Part shown: positions 13,401 to 24,870 of the stretch, one piece after another
Numbering within the stretch: the stretch's first letter is position 1
Layout of the letters: every line of letters starts with the position of its first letter
Origin: Nymphaea colorata
Taxonomy: Eukaryota > Streptophyta > Magnoliopsida > Nymphaeales > Nymphaeaceae
Reading direction: 5' to 3'
NCBI RefSeq assembly: GCF_008831285.2
Contig: NC_045145.1
Coordinates: 17,376,040 to 17,440,039, forward strand
DNA: 64,000 bases
Program-made: the position numbers and the translations under genes
The notes under the pieces: generated by a model
Database searches by the model: none
What the model was told of the DNA's origin: nothing
Seen by the model: only the letters and a program-made list of their open reading frames with translations

Positions 13401-14644
13401 CTGTGGATTATGGGCAAAGAATAACTCTTGGTCGAATACCATCAAGTTGCAGAGACATGGATTCCTTCTGCTCTAATGGTATTTTTTTAAATATGAGTAC
13501 CATTTTACGTCTTCAGACCATTTCTGATTAATTTTTTTTCCAGCAGAGTATTACTTGTGAATTGCTGTGGTTACTGCAGAAGTGGTGGATTCGTTTGAAA
13601 ACTGATTAAGTTCTTGATTAAATGATTTTTCTCGTAACTGGATGGAAGATCTGGTTTAGGATGCTTTATATATCCAATGTCAATGAATGTCTGAACCCTG
13701 TGATAATATTTGGATATGGTAATCTTATTAGCTAATGTTTATTAGTTGGATGTAGCAATTGGGTCCATTCTGTCTGGATGTAATACTGGTTTACGTTCCT
13801 AATGGACTTCTTTTCTCTCGCCTCTTTCTGTGTTAGTCTTGACTGTTTCTTAAATCATCTACCATCTGAAATTGTTAAGCTTCCAAAGTAAATGTCGTTT
13901 TTTTGCTTTCGCTCCATTTCTGACGTTTAGGCAAGTTGTCTGTTCGGGTATTATGACGATGCTTATGTTTAACTATCTGTTTGGTTTCAGGTACTAGGGA
14001 TGTACTTAGGACTGATAATATCTCGCAAAGTTATCTCTCCTGTATGACGAAAGCTATAATAAAATTATTTAAATTGTTTGCCCTAATCCGTGTAATTGCT
14101 AATGCGCACAAGCAACAAGAAACTACAAAAAGTGCACCAACACGAGATCCTGTAAGTGATGGTGATGCCAGCACGGCATGTGCTCATCCATGTTTTGACC
14201 GTCTCCAAAGACTAGAGACAATGATAAACGAACTCAGTAGGAGGCCAGTTGAGATTCCTGAAGAAAAGGAGAGTTTGCTACTGGGTTCACTTGATAGGAT
14301 CAGATCCATGGAATCTGACCTGGAGAAGACCAAGAAAGTGAGTTCATTATGATCTATGGGCAATTTGTAGTTGTAATGTAGTCTTGAATTGCAATTTTCT
14401 AACTTCTGGTTCTTGATCTGATTTTATGTTTGTTCCCGAAAAAACATTCAGGCATTGCACGGTATGGTGTTGAAGCAATATGAACTTGCTGAATCCATGG
14501 AGAAGCTTCAAGATTCCAAGGCACAGGTAAAAAGATTCTTGCATTGTTATCATAGGAGCGGCGGCTTGAAACGCTGATTTTGTTGATATTCAAGGCCGCT
14601 GAAACGTTGGGTTTGATTGTTCGCAGAGACGAGCACTATGTTGA
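7427..14644 (+). CDS. SFH: Sec14-like phosphatidylinositol transfer protein (SFH family), complete, 14 coding exons
   Basis: The encoded protein exchanges phosphatidylinositol and phosphatidylcholine and supports phosphoinositide synthesis at membranes (family knowledge). Exons that join without frame errors to 599 residues: 7427-7433, 8509-8809, 9122-9221, 10512-10778, 11779-11856, 11936-12037, 12111-12160, 12251-12350, 12462-12557, 12635-12751, 13337-13478, 13991-14337, 14452-14526 and 14627-14644. In order the protein has an acidic/basic N-terminus (DERRDRRSD, then [11 protein letters not shown]), a CRAL-TRIO N domain (about 75-140), the Sec14 lipid-binding domain (about 150-335, with [19 protein letters not shown] and DVHGVGWKNF), a Ser/acidic linker ([14 protein letters not shown]), and a C-terminal coiled coil. 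It ends in RRALC and lacks the long polybasic nodulin tail of some relatives. The start was chosen because ATGTCG plus A fits the phase of exon 2. A second candidate start exon lies at 7062. Length is normal for the family. Confidence 0.94.
9794..9836. repeat. intronic hairpin next to repeated GTGCACACTTTAGAAAA words
   Basis: In the third SFH intron AAATGCTCCTCAT (9794-9806) pairs perfectly with 9824-9836 around a 17-base loop. The word TGTGCA(C/T)ACTTTAGAAAA occurs three times just upstream (near 9650, 9747 and 9778). The reverse-strand open frame here, with repeated FLKCAQT, is only a by-product of these repeats. Confidence 0.7.
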
Positions 14645-14921
14645 GACACCGCATTTCGCCTTTGGGGATGGGATTCGTCGAGATGTGTGGAGGAGTTTCT
14701 ACGATGCAGCTTGCCGAACTACGCTACCGTGTGGACAGGCGCAGGCCTCCGGTTACGTCCCATATGCAATTTTTAAGTGCGTCTATATGGGCACTAAAAA
14801 AAGAGTACCTCAAATCCGTTGAATATAATATATATGTTAGGCACACACACGCCGGAACATAGCAGGTTTCTGGTTTACTGTACATTTGATCATATTATCA
14901 ATTGAGTGATTAAAGGAACTC

Positions 14922-14950
14922 ACTCTCTCTCTCTCTCTCTTTATATATAT
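14922..14950. repeat. (CT)n-(TA)n microsatellite
   Basis: About ten CT units followed by a short TA run, in the inferred 3' UTR of the SFH gene. Confidence 0.9.
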
Positions 14951-14970
14951 ACATGTGTATATATGTAAGT

Positions 14971-15012
14971 TACCACACGTAGATATATATGTATATATAT
15001 CTACGTGTGGTA
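14971..15012. repeat. 42-bp near-perfect palindrome in the probable SFH 3' UTR
   Basis: TACCACACGTAG at the left edge is matched by CTACGTGTGGTA at the right edge. The alternating AT between them is also self-complementary, giving two 20-base arms around a central GT. An AATAAA at 15055-15060 could serve as the polyadenylation signal, which would place the palindrome in the mRNA as a strong hairpin. The arms contain ACGTGTGG, close to an ABRE/G-box core. A function is not shown. Confidence 0.9.
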
Positions 15013-15054
15013 TATATTTTACACACGCACATCCATACTAACACGTTTGTACCC

Positions 15055-15060
15055 AATAAA
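15055..15060 (+). terminator. candidate polyadenylation signal of the SFH gene
   Basis: AATAAA about 410 bases after the stop codon, the first canonical hexamer on this strand that I found. It is placed by motif only. Confidence 0.4.
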
Positions 15061-15670
15061 ATAAGCATGTATTTGCCTGAGAACATAGAAGGTCGTTCAC
15101 TTTTGATGGTGTCAAGGCCATTTTTAACTTGTGATAATGATGTAGCGTAACACGGGTTCTCAATCGCCATGATTTATGACCCCGTGGGATAGCACGTTAC
15201 TTTTTGGGACCGGCATGGGTGGCGGAATCCATGGTGGATGGGGAGTTTCAATGCCGGTCTTAAGACTGCCACTAGTGAAAAAAGGCAGACTGTCTCTGCA
15301 TTGAACTTTACAGACTGCCAAATTGATTTTTGTTTTTTAATGAACTCCCTCCTTTCTAACTCTGTATTTTTGCTATAACTTAGAAAAATATGGGGCCTTC
15401 AGAAAAGCTGCACAAGCGTGCCGCGCTAGTTTCCTTTCAACAGTCCCTCAGATGTTCGATGTTAAAAAATTAATTTTCTGAATGTATAAATAATATGGCG
15501 GGACCAACGAGGCAAGGGTTACGTGTAAAACAGAAAATGAATGGTATGATATGAAGAAAAAAAATCGAGAGCTTAGTAAGGTACCAAAATTTGGGCCACA
15601 GTAGACAGTTTCTGGTGGTGTATTTTCTCTATGGCTAGTAAAAATTAAAGAGGTTAGTGAAGGTCGTGGG

Positions 15671-15722
15671 CTTTTTTCCCATCTCTGGGACTGAACCTTT
15701 TTTCCCATCTCTGGGACTGAAC
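15671..15722. repeat. perfect 26-bp tandem duplication
   Basis: Two identical adjacent copies of a unit beginning CTTTTTTCCCATCTCTGGGA. Their identity suggests a recent slippage or repair event. Confidence 0.95.
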
Positions 15723-16060
15723 CTTTTCTGTACGGGGAATCGACTTAGAGGGCGTTTGGCAATAGGAATGCTACGTTTAAGATGCAGAGGGTCTTTGATA
15801 AAAAAAATCTTGCATTCTTTGGAACCTAGAATTTCATGAATGTGTCTAATTTAATCTCTATAACACATTCATGGAACACTGGGGGTCAGTTCCCCCTTGA
15901 TGTCTTATTTGGGGAGAGAGCTCAATCTCTGTTAAGTTTCTTTTTCCCTTCTCTCTCGCCCTCTTTCTCTTCCTCTTTTTCTATAATTGCAGAGCATAAT
16001 TTCCTTTTCTGGTTTCTTTTGTCTGTTGCTGGATGTGCAGGTACGGTAAATGAATTCTCC

Positions 16061-16210
16061 AATCCAAATGGAATCCCATGTCCCTTAATAGAATAAACAT
16101 AAAATATGCTTTGCCTTGTCAAAAAAGTCTACTTGCAGTCCAAATGGAATCCCATTTCTCTTAATAGAAGAAACATAAATATGCTTTGCCTAGTTAAAGA
16201 ATCTACTTCA
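16061..16210. repeat. imperfect ~76-bp tandem duplication
   Basis: Both copies contain CCAAATGGAATCCCAT, then CTTAATAGAA and ATATGCTTTGCC, and end in TCTACTT. They differ by scattered substitutions and small gaps, so this duplication is older than the one at 15671. Confidence 0.85.
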
Positions 16211-17589
16211 ACGAACGATATTTAAACGAGAACCCATCTTTTCTCAGGGAAAAGCTGTCTGGATTGTTGTTTTGCAAGCTTGGCCGCAGAGTTCAAATCG
16301 AACACAGGAACCAGTGGCGTTTTGCCGCCTTTTCGGTAGACAAGCAATAGCTTCAAGGATAGCTTCGAGCCCACTGGTAGTGCAAATTATGTTGGTAGTG
16401 CCTTTTGACAAAGGCCAAATACAAGAGGATGGCGACACCAGTTCGAAATCGGAGCAAATTTGGGACTCTGTTAAGATTGTGTAACCACAACTGAATCTCA
16501 ACTTTCTAAGATGCTAAGGCTGACCATTGAGATGTGAAATCTTGGCGACGGAAAGATTGGCTCCTATCAAAGCATCCAAGTTTTTTATTTTTCCAGAACA
16601 ATTACAATTGTAAGACTTTTTAGGGGACTTGCACATAAGCTGCCGCGAAACCATATCAAACCAAAGTAAAAGCCCTTAAAAAAAGCTATTCAAAATTTAG
16701 GATACTTATCCTAAGGACAGGGAAATTCTTTACCCTCTCGTTTTAGCATTATAAAACTTCCAGCGACCATATTCATCTCCATAGGTCTCTTACTTTTAGT
16801 TGATAGTCCATGTAAGGGGCACTGTTGATAGTGATGTCTTTCCATTAGTGCCATGCTTTCTTTTCACCACGGGTGCCATTCACCAGAGAAGAATGAATTC
16901 TCATAAAGCAGAAACTCATTCACTGGATGATGAATAATATCTGGAGATTAGTGATTGCTATTGATGTCACTCATGGCTTTTTCATTTGCTGATTGATTCA
17001 AAAGGGTGGTCATATCACATCCAATGGCGTGAAATCTTCTGACAGACGCTGCGGTAACCAAATGCTATGCTACTGTTAGAAGATAAGGAAGTTTCATGCG
17101 TTCCGTCTCTTTTATCATTCATGAATGGTTGCTGCCGACGTAGCTTCGACAAAGTAACTGAGAAAATGACGGTTGATATGCCTTTCGTGCCAATAAATTG
17201 TCGTAAAAATGCCATGTTATTGTACGAAAACCTTGTGAAACTGTACTTTTAGAAGCTGAACTATAACTGTTGACTGGATGTTCTAGTTCCATCCAAATTT
17301 CAGAGCTACCCAAAAGAGATTGCTGGATAGTTCCAATACCAACTTCACAAATTTCAATTCCAATTGGGCTCTGAATCTCTGATTCCTTATAAGAAAAGCA
17401 TGGCAGGAATGAGATCGATCTAAGGTCTTCGCCTCAGCACTTCTCGTAACTCACTCTTACATGCTGCGTTCTGAGAATCAGTACCAGAGCCGTATCATTT
17501 TTACAAACAGTTTAGAAATCAAATCATTTGATTAGAAATGGGTTTGATATGGGCAGAATCGCCCTTCCTATTCAGGCTAGTGTGGCAGT

Positions 17590-17960
17590 TCAACCAGTAC
17601 TGGTCGACAGCAGAAAATTCTTAATCGGTCTCTGCACCATTCGGGCGAGGGGCCTCAGCTGATGTTAAACATTGGTTCCATCCGCGTCCGAGTTCACTAA
17701 AAAATCATTGAACTTAGAAAGCCGGAGGATGTGGGCATGATTTGCATCAGGCACTCAATACTTTCAAATGTTGATCCTCAAAATGGTACTCCCTAATTGG
17801 CTTCTGGAGGCAACAAGCGTACTAGTGAACGATCGGTTGCTGATTCTGCAATTGGTTTGGAGTTCCCTCCGGTGCTTAATTCGCAATGGCCTTCGTGATT
17901 CTAGTGCTGGATCATTCTCAGACGATCGATCTTCTTGTGCGTGGTCAGAGAATACCGAGG
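17590..17960 (+). pseudogene. decayed coding-like segment, family unknown
   Basis: One frame reads through about 100 codons with only isolated stops and a protein-like composition (for example LASGGNKRTSERSVADSAIG). After about 17910 the coding-like signal moves to other frames (DSSAGSFSDDRSSCAW, LVLDHSQTIDLLVRG). I do not recognise the family. It could belong to the same dead gene as 23136-25440, with the LINE between them, but nothing proves this. Confidence 0.25.
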
Positions 17961-18939
17961 ATTAAAGTAGCAGATAATCCATAGCTGCGAGCGTTCCAAC
18001 AGAATCGTGACTTAGAAATGGAGAATAAACAAAGAAGGGAGTAAATGAGAGGCAAAATTTTGATTCAGGTACCAGGAATTAGCCGAAACTCGAGAGGTTT
18101 TTGACGATGGCAGTAAGAATGTAGTACAAAAATATCATCAGGGATACTCCTGGAGAATTTAGTTATGAAACACTGGCAAGCAATCTGAAAGGCAAGGTCT
18201 CTTCAAAGAGCAAATGAATGAGCAAGGGGATTTCTACTCGAGTTTGAAATCGTAGGAGCTCCGGTAGAGACGGAAGCTTCTGAAAAGGAACTTTGGTTTC
18301 CAAAGGTGACGATCTCACTAGGAATGTCAGGCAGAAGAAAACTTGTTTGTCTTTCTACCATGATGGAGAGGATAATCAGTCTTGAGTATCGGACTGGAAA
18401 ATAGCTTTGGAACAAGAGAAGCACGAACTCAATGGAGCCAATTTAATACAAGAAAAATGGCGGTGATTTAAGAGGAGAAGAATCTTGCTGATGCTTTAGA
18501 TTCCAAGCACTAAGCTGTCTTTCATAAACCTTGTTCAGCACAAAGCAGCCATTGGAGACAGGATGGTGGGGGCCTTATAAGCTCATGAATCAGAGCCATG
18601 GTCTTATAGAAACAGGTTCATCGAAAGAGTCATTTGTTCATCTTTAGGTTGTTCAGCGGGCTTTTGAGAAAGGTTAGGTTTGCTTGTCTCACTGTTAAAG
18701 GAATTGGTACTTGGGTTTGCATTCTTCATCATACTGTTTTTGTATGACCCACTGCTTTCTCTGGGTTATTTATTCCTGAAAATTTTGACTCAACTCAATT
18801 AAAACGTACCAATTCCTACAAATCCATAGGACTGGCCAGAAACTAGCTACTCTTTCTATCCTCTGCCTTCGACCATTGACTAGTCCTGTAGGTTAATTCT
18901 TTGTAATGTCATTAGCAATAAGTATCAAGCAACTATGTG

Positions 18940-21900
18940 TTTTTTTTTTTTTGTACATAAGAGCGGTTTAAAACCACATTAACTAACTATAATACGAGGT
19001 CGAACTACACCAATCAGATCCTCCTCAATCAATTGATGCAAATGACCAAGTGGATTGGTAAGAAGAATGGTCACTCCAAAACATTCTTGAAAAGCCTATG
19101 AGACAAGAAAATCCACAAACATATTAGCTTCTCTATACGTATGACATAAAACACACTCCCAATCACGTCTCAACAATTCTTGACACTGTTTCACTATCTG
19201 GAATAAAGGATCACGATGCTGCAGGTCTTTTAGAACCTTGTTCACAGCTAACAAGGAATCTGTTCAACAATAACTTTACGAAAGCCACTTTCCTAGGCCA
19301 ATTTTAAACCATGAAGAATAACAATACGTTCAGTCTTAATTATATGACCATAACCCGTACGACAAGTGAAGTCAAATAACCATTCTCCATTATCATTGTG
19401 AAATAAACCACCAACCGCTAAGTCTCCTAGATTTGTTCTAGCAGTCGCATCAACATTCAACTTAACAAAACCCAAGGGAGGCGACATCCATACAATGAAG
19501 GTTTGAACTTTTCGTTGGGATAATCGAAGTTGGGCCATATGGTTTCTGAACTCCCCAATAGAAGCAACTATGTGAAATAAAACATCATCAGGCCAAGAAA
19601 AACATTATTCAAATACAACTCGATTTCGCCACTGCCAAATATGCCAACAAGCGAAACAAAAGAAAATAGACCAAAGAATCATATTGTTAACCAAAAAGCG
19701 ATGCTTAAAAATATTATTCCTCAGCCAAACCTCTAAAGTAGCTACATAAAACTCCAACAATTTAATCCCATGAAGATAGCCAGCCCATATAACTTGAGAA
19801 GAACTACAATCTCGGAGGACATGCATAGTATTTTCCTCAAGAGCACCACACCGAGGACAAACTGCAGTAGTCAAAATATTTCGATGTACACAAACAAATT
19901 TAGTAAGAAGACGATTATGAAATAATAAACTAAATATAAAACTTAGCTTGAGGGGAAATATCTAGTTTCCACAGTTTAGACCAAATGCTATGTGTGTGAA
20001 CATCAACACTAAGCCAGTAAGCAATTTATAAGCAGAAGAAACATAGAAGTTGCAGAAACATAGAAGTTGCCATCAGTTGAAACTTGCCAAAAATTCCTAT
20101 CTTGCTCATCCTGTTGAAGTTGCACAAATGAAAGTTGTTCCATAATATCAATCGGCAAAAGCGCTAACAACTGCTCACTCCAATTGTTGTTACAAACATA
20201 GTCCTTAACATTTTTAGTATGTTCCTCCTCAGATAAATTAACATTACAGCGCTCAAGTAAGGACTTATCCCCAAGCCATTTATCTTTCCAAAACAAGGTT
20301 GTTGATCAATCACCTACCATTCGAGCACAACCTTGATGAACAAGAGATTTGGTTGAGATTATATTCCGCCAAGTGTGAGAAGCATTATGTGGTATACGAG
20401 CTTGAAGAAAAGAACATTGTTTCAAATACTTGGATTACAAAACTCGAGCCCATAGACCTTCATCCCCATCTTCCAATTTCCACCATAACTTGGCAAACAA
20501 AGTTCATATTAGCAGACTTACGAATACCAAGCCCTCCTTTATCTTTTGCATGACACACAGTGTCCCAATTCAACAAACCAAAAAAAATCTCTATTCAAAC
20601 TATCAATTTCTTTAGTAACAGAAATTGGCAATTTAGTAGTTTGCATAGTATAAACTGCAATAGAACTAGTCACATATTGTACTAAGGTGGCATGACCAGC
20701 TAAAAAGAGTTGGAAAGCCTTCCAAGAGGACAATCGCTTGCGAACCATGTCAAGAAGTGAGAATAAGTATTTCTACTAACATAATTGGTATGTAGTGACA
20801 TCCTTAGATAATGGTGCATACTGGAGCTCCCTTGAATACTTTGAACAACATCTACATGAACATTAGGGAAAGTATAAAATAGAGATTTAGATAAATTCAC
20901 CTTTTGTCCAGAAAAGAAGCAAAATTTATTAAGACAGTCCATCATAATCTTACATTGCTCCACTGTAGCCTCACCCATAAGAATCAAATCATCAGCAAAG
21001 AAAATATGTGACAAACAGGGACCACCTCGAGACAGAGAAATATGTTTCCAAACACCATCACAAATCGAAGTATCAATTATATCAGAAAGTTTTTGTAAAC
21101 ATAACACAAAAAAATAAGATGAAAGAGGGTCGCCCTTTTGTAAACATAACTAGTCAATTCCTCATTCCAAAGAACATTCATCTCAGTTGAAGTAACACAA
21201 AACATGATCAAAGATACCAGCACTCATGGCAAACCAATATCCATAAAAACCCAATGGAGAAAGTCTCAATCCACCCGATCATAAGCCATTTTCAAATCAA
21301 TTTTCAGTATCATACCACCGGATTTGCTTTTCTTATGTCGAAGAAAATGAAGAGCCTCTTGAACCACAATAATATTATCAGGAGTTCCTCTTCCTGGAAT
21401 AAAACTACTATGAGTTGGAGAAATTAAATTCCCTAAGAAAGGTCGAAGCCTATTAACAATCAGTAGCTTAACAGTAACATTACATAGAGATATAGACTGA
21501 AATTAAGAAACTGATTCAGAAATTTCAACTTTAAGAATGAGAACAATCAAAACTTGGCATAAAATAACAACAAATTTGCCAGTTAAAAAAGCATCTTGAA
21601 CAAATTTGCAAATAGAGGATTTAACTATTTCCCAATTAACAATGTAGAATCTAACGTGAAAACCATCAGGTCCAGGGGCCATAGATTTTAAAGTCTTAAA
21701 AATCTCATCTTCCCGTGGAACATGAGACAGATTGAGCACCTGTTGATCCCCCAATAGTACACTAGTTTTTGGACAACTAGACTCAAAACTATTATCAACA
21801 GGTTCTACAGAATATACCTTATGAAAATAAGAAATAACCAATTGCTTGATAAGGTCAGATCCAAAATCCAATAACCATGTTCTGCTTTCAAGGACAAAAT

Positions 21901-22290
21901 TCTATTTCTCCGAATAATTGTGGTGGTGTGAAAAAACTTTGTATTTCGATCACCAAATTGCACCCAATTCGAACGAGACTTCTGAAACTACATCATCTCA
22001 TCTTGTGCCAAAGTAGTATTATATTCTGCAGATAATTGTTTTTCTAAGTTATACAGAAAAGGATGAGGCCTAGTTTCCAAAGCTTGTTGAACACCACGAA
22101 GCCTAGCTAATAAATGTCGTTTCCTTTTAAAGATATTACCAAAAACAGTACGATTCCATTGTTTGAAAGTGGATTGAAGCGAGGTTAGCAATTCATGCAA
22201 AGACAAATTATCCTTCCAAAGCAGGAAAACAAACAATAAAATAGCCCCATTGATCAAACAATTCTAGCCAATGTCACCAAAAAAAATAAG
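18940..22290 (-). mobile_element. 5'-truncated LINE (plant L1-type non-LTR retrotransposon)
   Basis: Read on the minus strand, the element runs from the end of the endonuclease-RT linker to a 3' poly(A), seen on + as 13 T at 18940-18952. The order linker, reverse transcriptase, zf-RVT, RNase H, poly(A) is that of plant L1 elements. No endonuclease and no ORF1 are visible, so the 5' end is truncated near 22260-22290. Many stops and frameshifts show an old, immobile copy. I found no convincing target-site duplication at the outer ends. A 13-bp match involving the 3' end is described in the findings. Confidence 0.9.
19290..22257 (-). pseudogene. degenerate LINE ORF2 (RT, zf-RVT, RNase H)
   Basis: In order on the minus strand: linker with FKQWNRTVFGNIF (22257-21988); QKSRSNWVQFGDRNTKFF just after a stop; RT fragments with MAPGPDGFH, SSFIPGRGTPDNIIVVQEA and KIDLKMAYDRVDWDFL; the GDPLSS segment; and the catalytic FADDLILMGEA (within 21107-20700), where both aspartates are kept. 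Then zf-RVT with CPRCGALEENTMHVLRDC (19874-19605), and RNase H beginning KLNVDATARTN (19538-19293) and trailing off with stops. zf-RVT and RNase H lie in one frame separated by a single stop, so they belong to one element. The frame breaks repeatedly inside RT. No functional protein can be made. Confidence 0.9.
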
Positions 22291-23135
22291 TAGTTAAATC
22301 TCAAAGGTAGCAAACGAGGAGGAATGGATGCAGCTGAAACATATGTTCAAAAAACTTGGTATGTTTTCCATGTAATTGAGAATGGAAGCAAAAATGGCAT
22401 AAGACAACATTTTACCAGTAGAGCTGAAACTGGAGGTACATTCTTCATCCTTGGTTTCCAATGCCTCTTGAAAGAATTTCATTGTGTGGTATAAGTTCCT
22501 TTGAGTAGGTTAATGCTTCTCATTTTAACCGCACAAGAGAGCCCTGCCAACGTAATGAACTTTCTCAGAAGCAGCACGAAAATTTACCTCTGTACATATA
22601 AGATAAGGTGTTCCTTTTCTCTGTTGCTGCATATAAATAATCTCTAGCCTCTTCTTATATTTAAAATGTAAAACCATCGACAGATTGCGAGTACAGTTTG
22701 AATGGAATCGTGAAATACATGAATTTATTGGATTTTTTGTGCTAAAAGCATTCAAAGATATCCACTTTTAGGTAGCGTTTGAATACATGGTATTAAATAC
22801 CCGGGCATCACAATGATGGGCATTTGGTATGGGGTACCTTTCAGGTGGAACAAAAGTTCCACCGTCCATAGACCCTATGCTGTTTGTTCATCTGAACCTT
22901 TTGTTCCAGGTAATCAGAATTGGACATGTCAATATTCAGAATTGTGGTTCTCGTGCCATAAATTAAACACAATCTAGTTCTTCATTTAGCTTATAGCATA
23001 CCCACATGAGGCATCTGACAGTAGTATTATCTTTGAAATTGATGTTTACGTCTCTCACTTGAAGTAAGCTTAGCAGTATTTCACTAATCTGAAGAATTGC
23101 GGAAACCATCTTGACGATTGTTTTGACATTTTATT
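22291..23135. other. spacer between LINE and dead gene
   Basis: No gene is recognised. At 22772-22850 the sequence starts TAGGTAGCGTTTGAATAC and contains the small palindrome GGTATTAAATACC. This resembles a MITE terminus, but I could not find the opposite end. Confidence 0.4.
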
Positions 23136-23930
23136 ATGGATATGGAGCCTTCAAAGGCATTTGACAGCCAAACGGAAAAATCTGGCTCCTGTACTAACCA
23201 CAGTTTTGTTGGAAAGACTAACTCCCGCAAGTTGTCTTCCCAGCGTCACTTATTGGATGCCATGGAGCTTTTACTTCAAATTGGTCTATTTCTTAATCTC
23301 TTGCAGAGATTCAGAAGGTTAAGATCAATGGACGGGAAGCACATTTCAAGTCTCCCATTGGAGTCGGTTGATAAGCAATGATGATATTCTTCCAGCAGTT
23401 CCTGAATGGGATGGCAGGTGGCAATTAGGAGAGATCGAGGAAAATGGCTTCTCCTGTATGAAATTCTACCAACCGTATTGTACTGCAAGGTTGCGCATCT
23501 CAAGAATAAATTGAAGGAGTTAAATTTCAAAATCAAACAAACAGAATGGTGCAAAAGCTTGAAGCTGTTGTTGCAGAAATGGGTTTACTGAAAGAGGAAC
23601 ATATAGGTGAAGTTGGGAAGACGATTAATGAACTGAAAGTTGAAACTAAGGGCATACTCAAGGAGGAGGTCGAAATTAAGGTTAAGTATGTCATTTGCAA
23701 ATGGGATGGCCAAGAAGTTAATATTTTGTTTGAAGATTGTCTTCCACAGCTTGTACAAAGTGACCGGACACTTCTCGCTAACGAGTCATGGGAGTTGGTA
23801 AAGTCGAAAGATGCACAAAAGTGTGCCCTTCTGCTTGAGACCCAAGCTAAGGAACAAGAGTCCGTGCGTGCCATGTCTGCTAGAGAAAAAGTTTTCAAGG
23901 TGTCGAGTGATGTACGCAAGATTAGTTTTT
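23136..23930 (+). pseudogene. broken gene with coiled-coil region, family not recognised
   Basis: Protein-like sequence continues across at least three frame changes. RFRRLRSMDGKHISSLPLE runs to a stop at about 23379. One frame over, VPEWDGRWQLGEIEENGF continues into CMKFYQPYCTARLRISRI. The next frame gives KLKELNFKIKQ. A fourth stretch opens with MVQKLEAVVAEMGLLKEE and remains open to about 23910 (with GKTINELKVETKGILKEEVE and LLLETQAKEQESVRAM). The last two parts have the charge pattern of a coiled coil. A change of frame without loss of coding character at three points, with no splice sites of usable spacing, indicates indels and not introns. I do not recognise the family, and sequencing error remains an alternative explanation. 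Confidence 0.5.
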
Positions 23931-24870
23931 TTATTTTTTTTCGGTTTATCCAGTTGACACTGCTGTGTATCTCTGCCCGTTTTTTCATCTTGCATTATCT
24001 TTCCCCATTCTCTGGGAGCTGTTCCAACAGAGTGAAAGTTGGCTTGTTCTATAGTTTAAATTTTCCTGTCATTTTGTCCTCTCCAACGCCACTACTAGTC
24101 ACAGAGTATTTCTGTCCATATATTTTGTCCTCAGCAAATTTTGTCTGCAGCATTTGCTGTCTTCAAACCCTGTTCTAATTTCTGACTCTGCAATTGTTTT
24201 CATTTCAATCCACTCCAGTAAGATCCTTTGCTTTTCCCTAGAAGAGGTGCCAAGATGATATTGTCTTTTTGATCAATTGATGCTTTTCCTTTTCCTGGTT
24301 ACATGTTTACTCATTCTTTTAAGCAAGAATATATTTGTGTGAGAATGTGGAAATGCTCACCCACTTGTCCAACTCCATTTCCTTTTGCAGTTGGTGTGGG
24401 CATTAACATGATAGATTTGTGGTACATACCTAATCAAGCGAGCCCATTGGTCCACTATGTCCAATGTCGGGGACCAAATAAGACTGAGCCACTGTAGTGA
24501 TGTAGATTCTTTCGGTTGATATAAATACCCAACCACCATGCACCAAACCATGCTAGCAAGGCTATCTTATGCTAAGCTCTCTTTATTTTAGCAAGAGAGG
24601 AACTGGTTGTACTTTGTTAATATCAAACTTTTTCCTTGTCAGGTTTTGCGGTAGTCTGAGGACCTATACTTGTGCCAATATTTCCGGCTTACTGCTGTAG
24701 CATTCAAGATTGTGGTCTTTATGATTTGCTTGATAGCACCTTCTAATGTAGTTATGGAACTCCATAAGAGCCAAATCATGAATGACCCGCCAAGATGCTT
24801 TTATCTCTATGTTGAAGATGGCATCCAGCTTATCGATTAAGGCAGGAGGGGTCACTGACCATACAAATCA
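23931..24870. other. stretch between fragments of the dead gene
   Basis: The sequence is T-rich and intron-like. No clear coding sequence or motif was recognised. Confidence 0.4.

Larger units (their letters stand above)
15061..18939. other. spacer with short tandem duplications and coding-like debris
   Basis: No intact gene is seen. The stretch holds two local tandem duplications (listed separately) and a decayed coding-like segment at 17590-17960. An open frame near 16249-16331 (with CKLGRRVQIEH) has no recognised family. Confidence 0.5.

Noticed and set aside
23533..23988. 151-codon minus-strand open frame
   Set aside because: It is antisense to the coding-like plus-strand frame with EAVVAEMGLLKEE and is Ser/Leu-rich with no motif, so I take it as a shadow.
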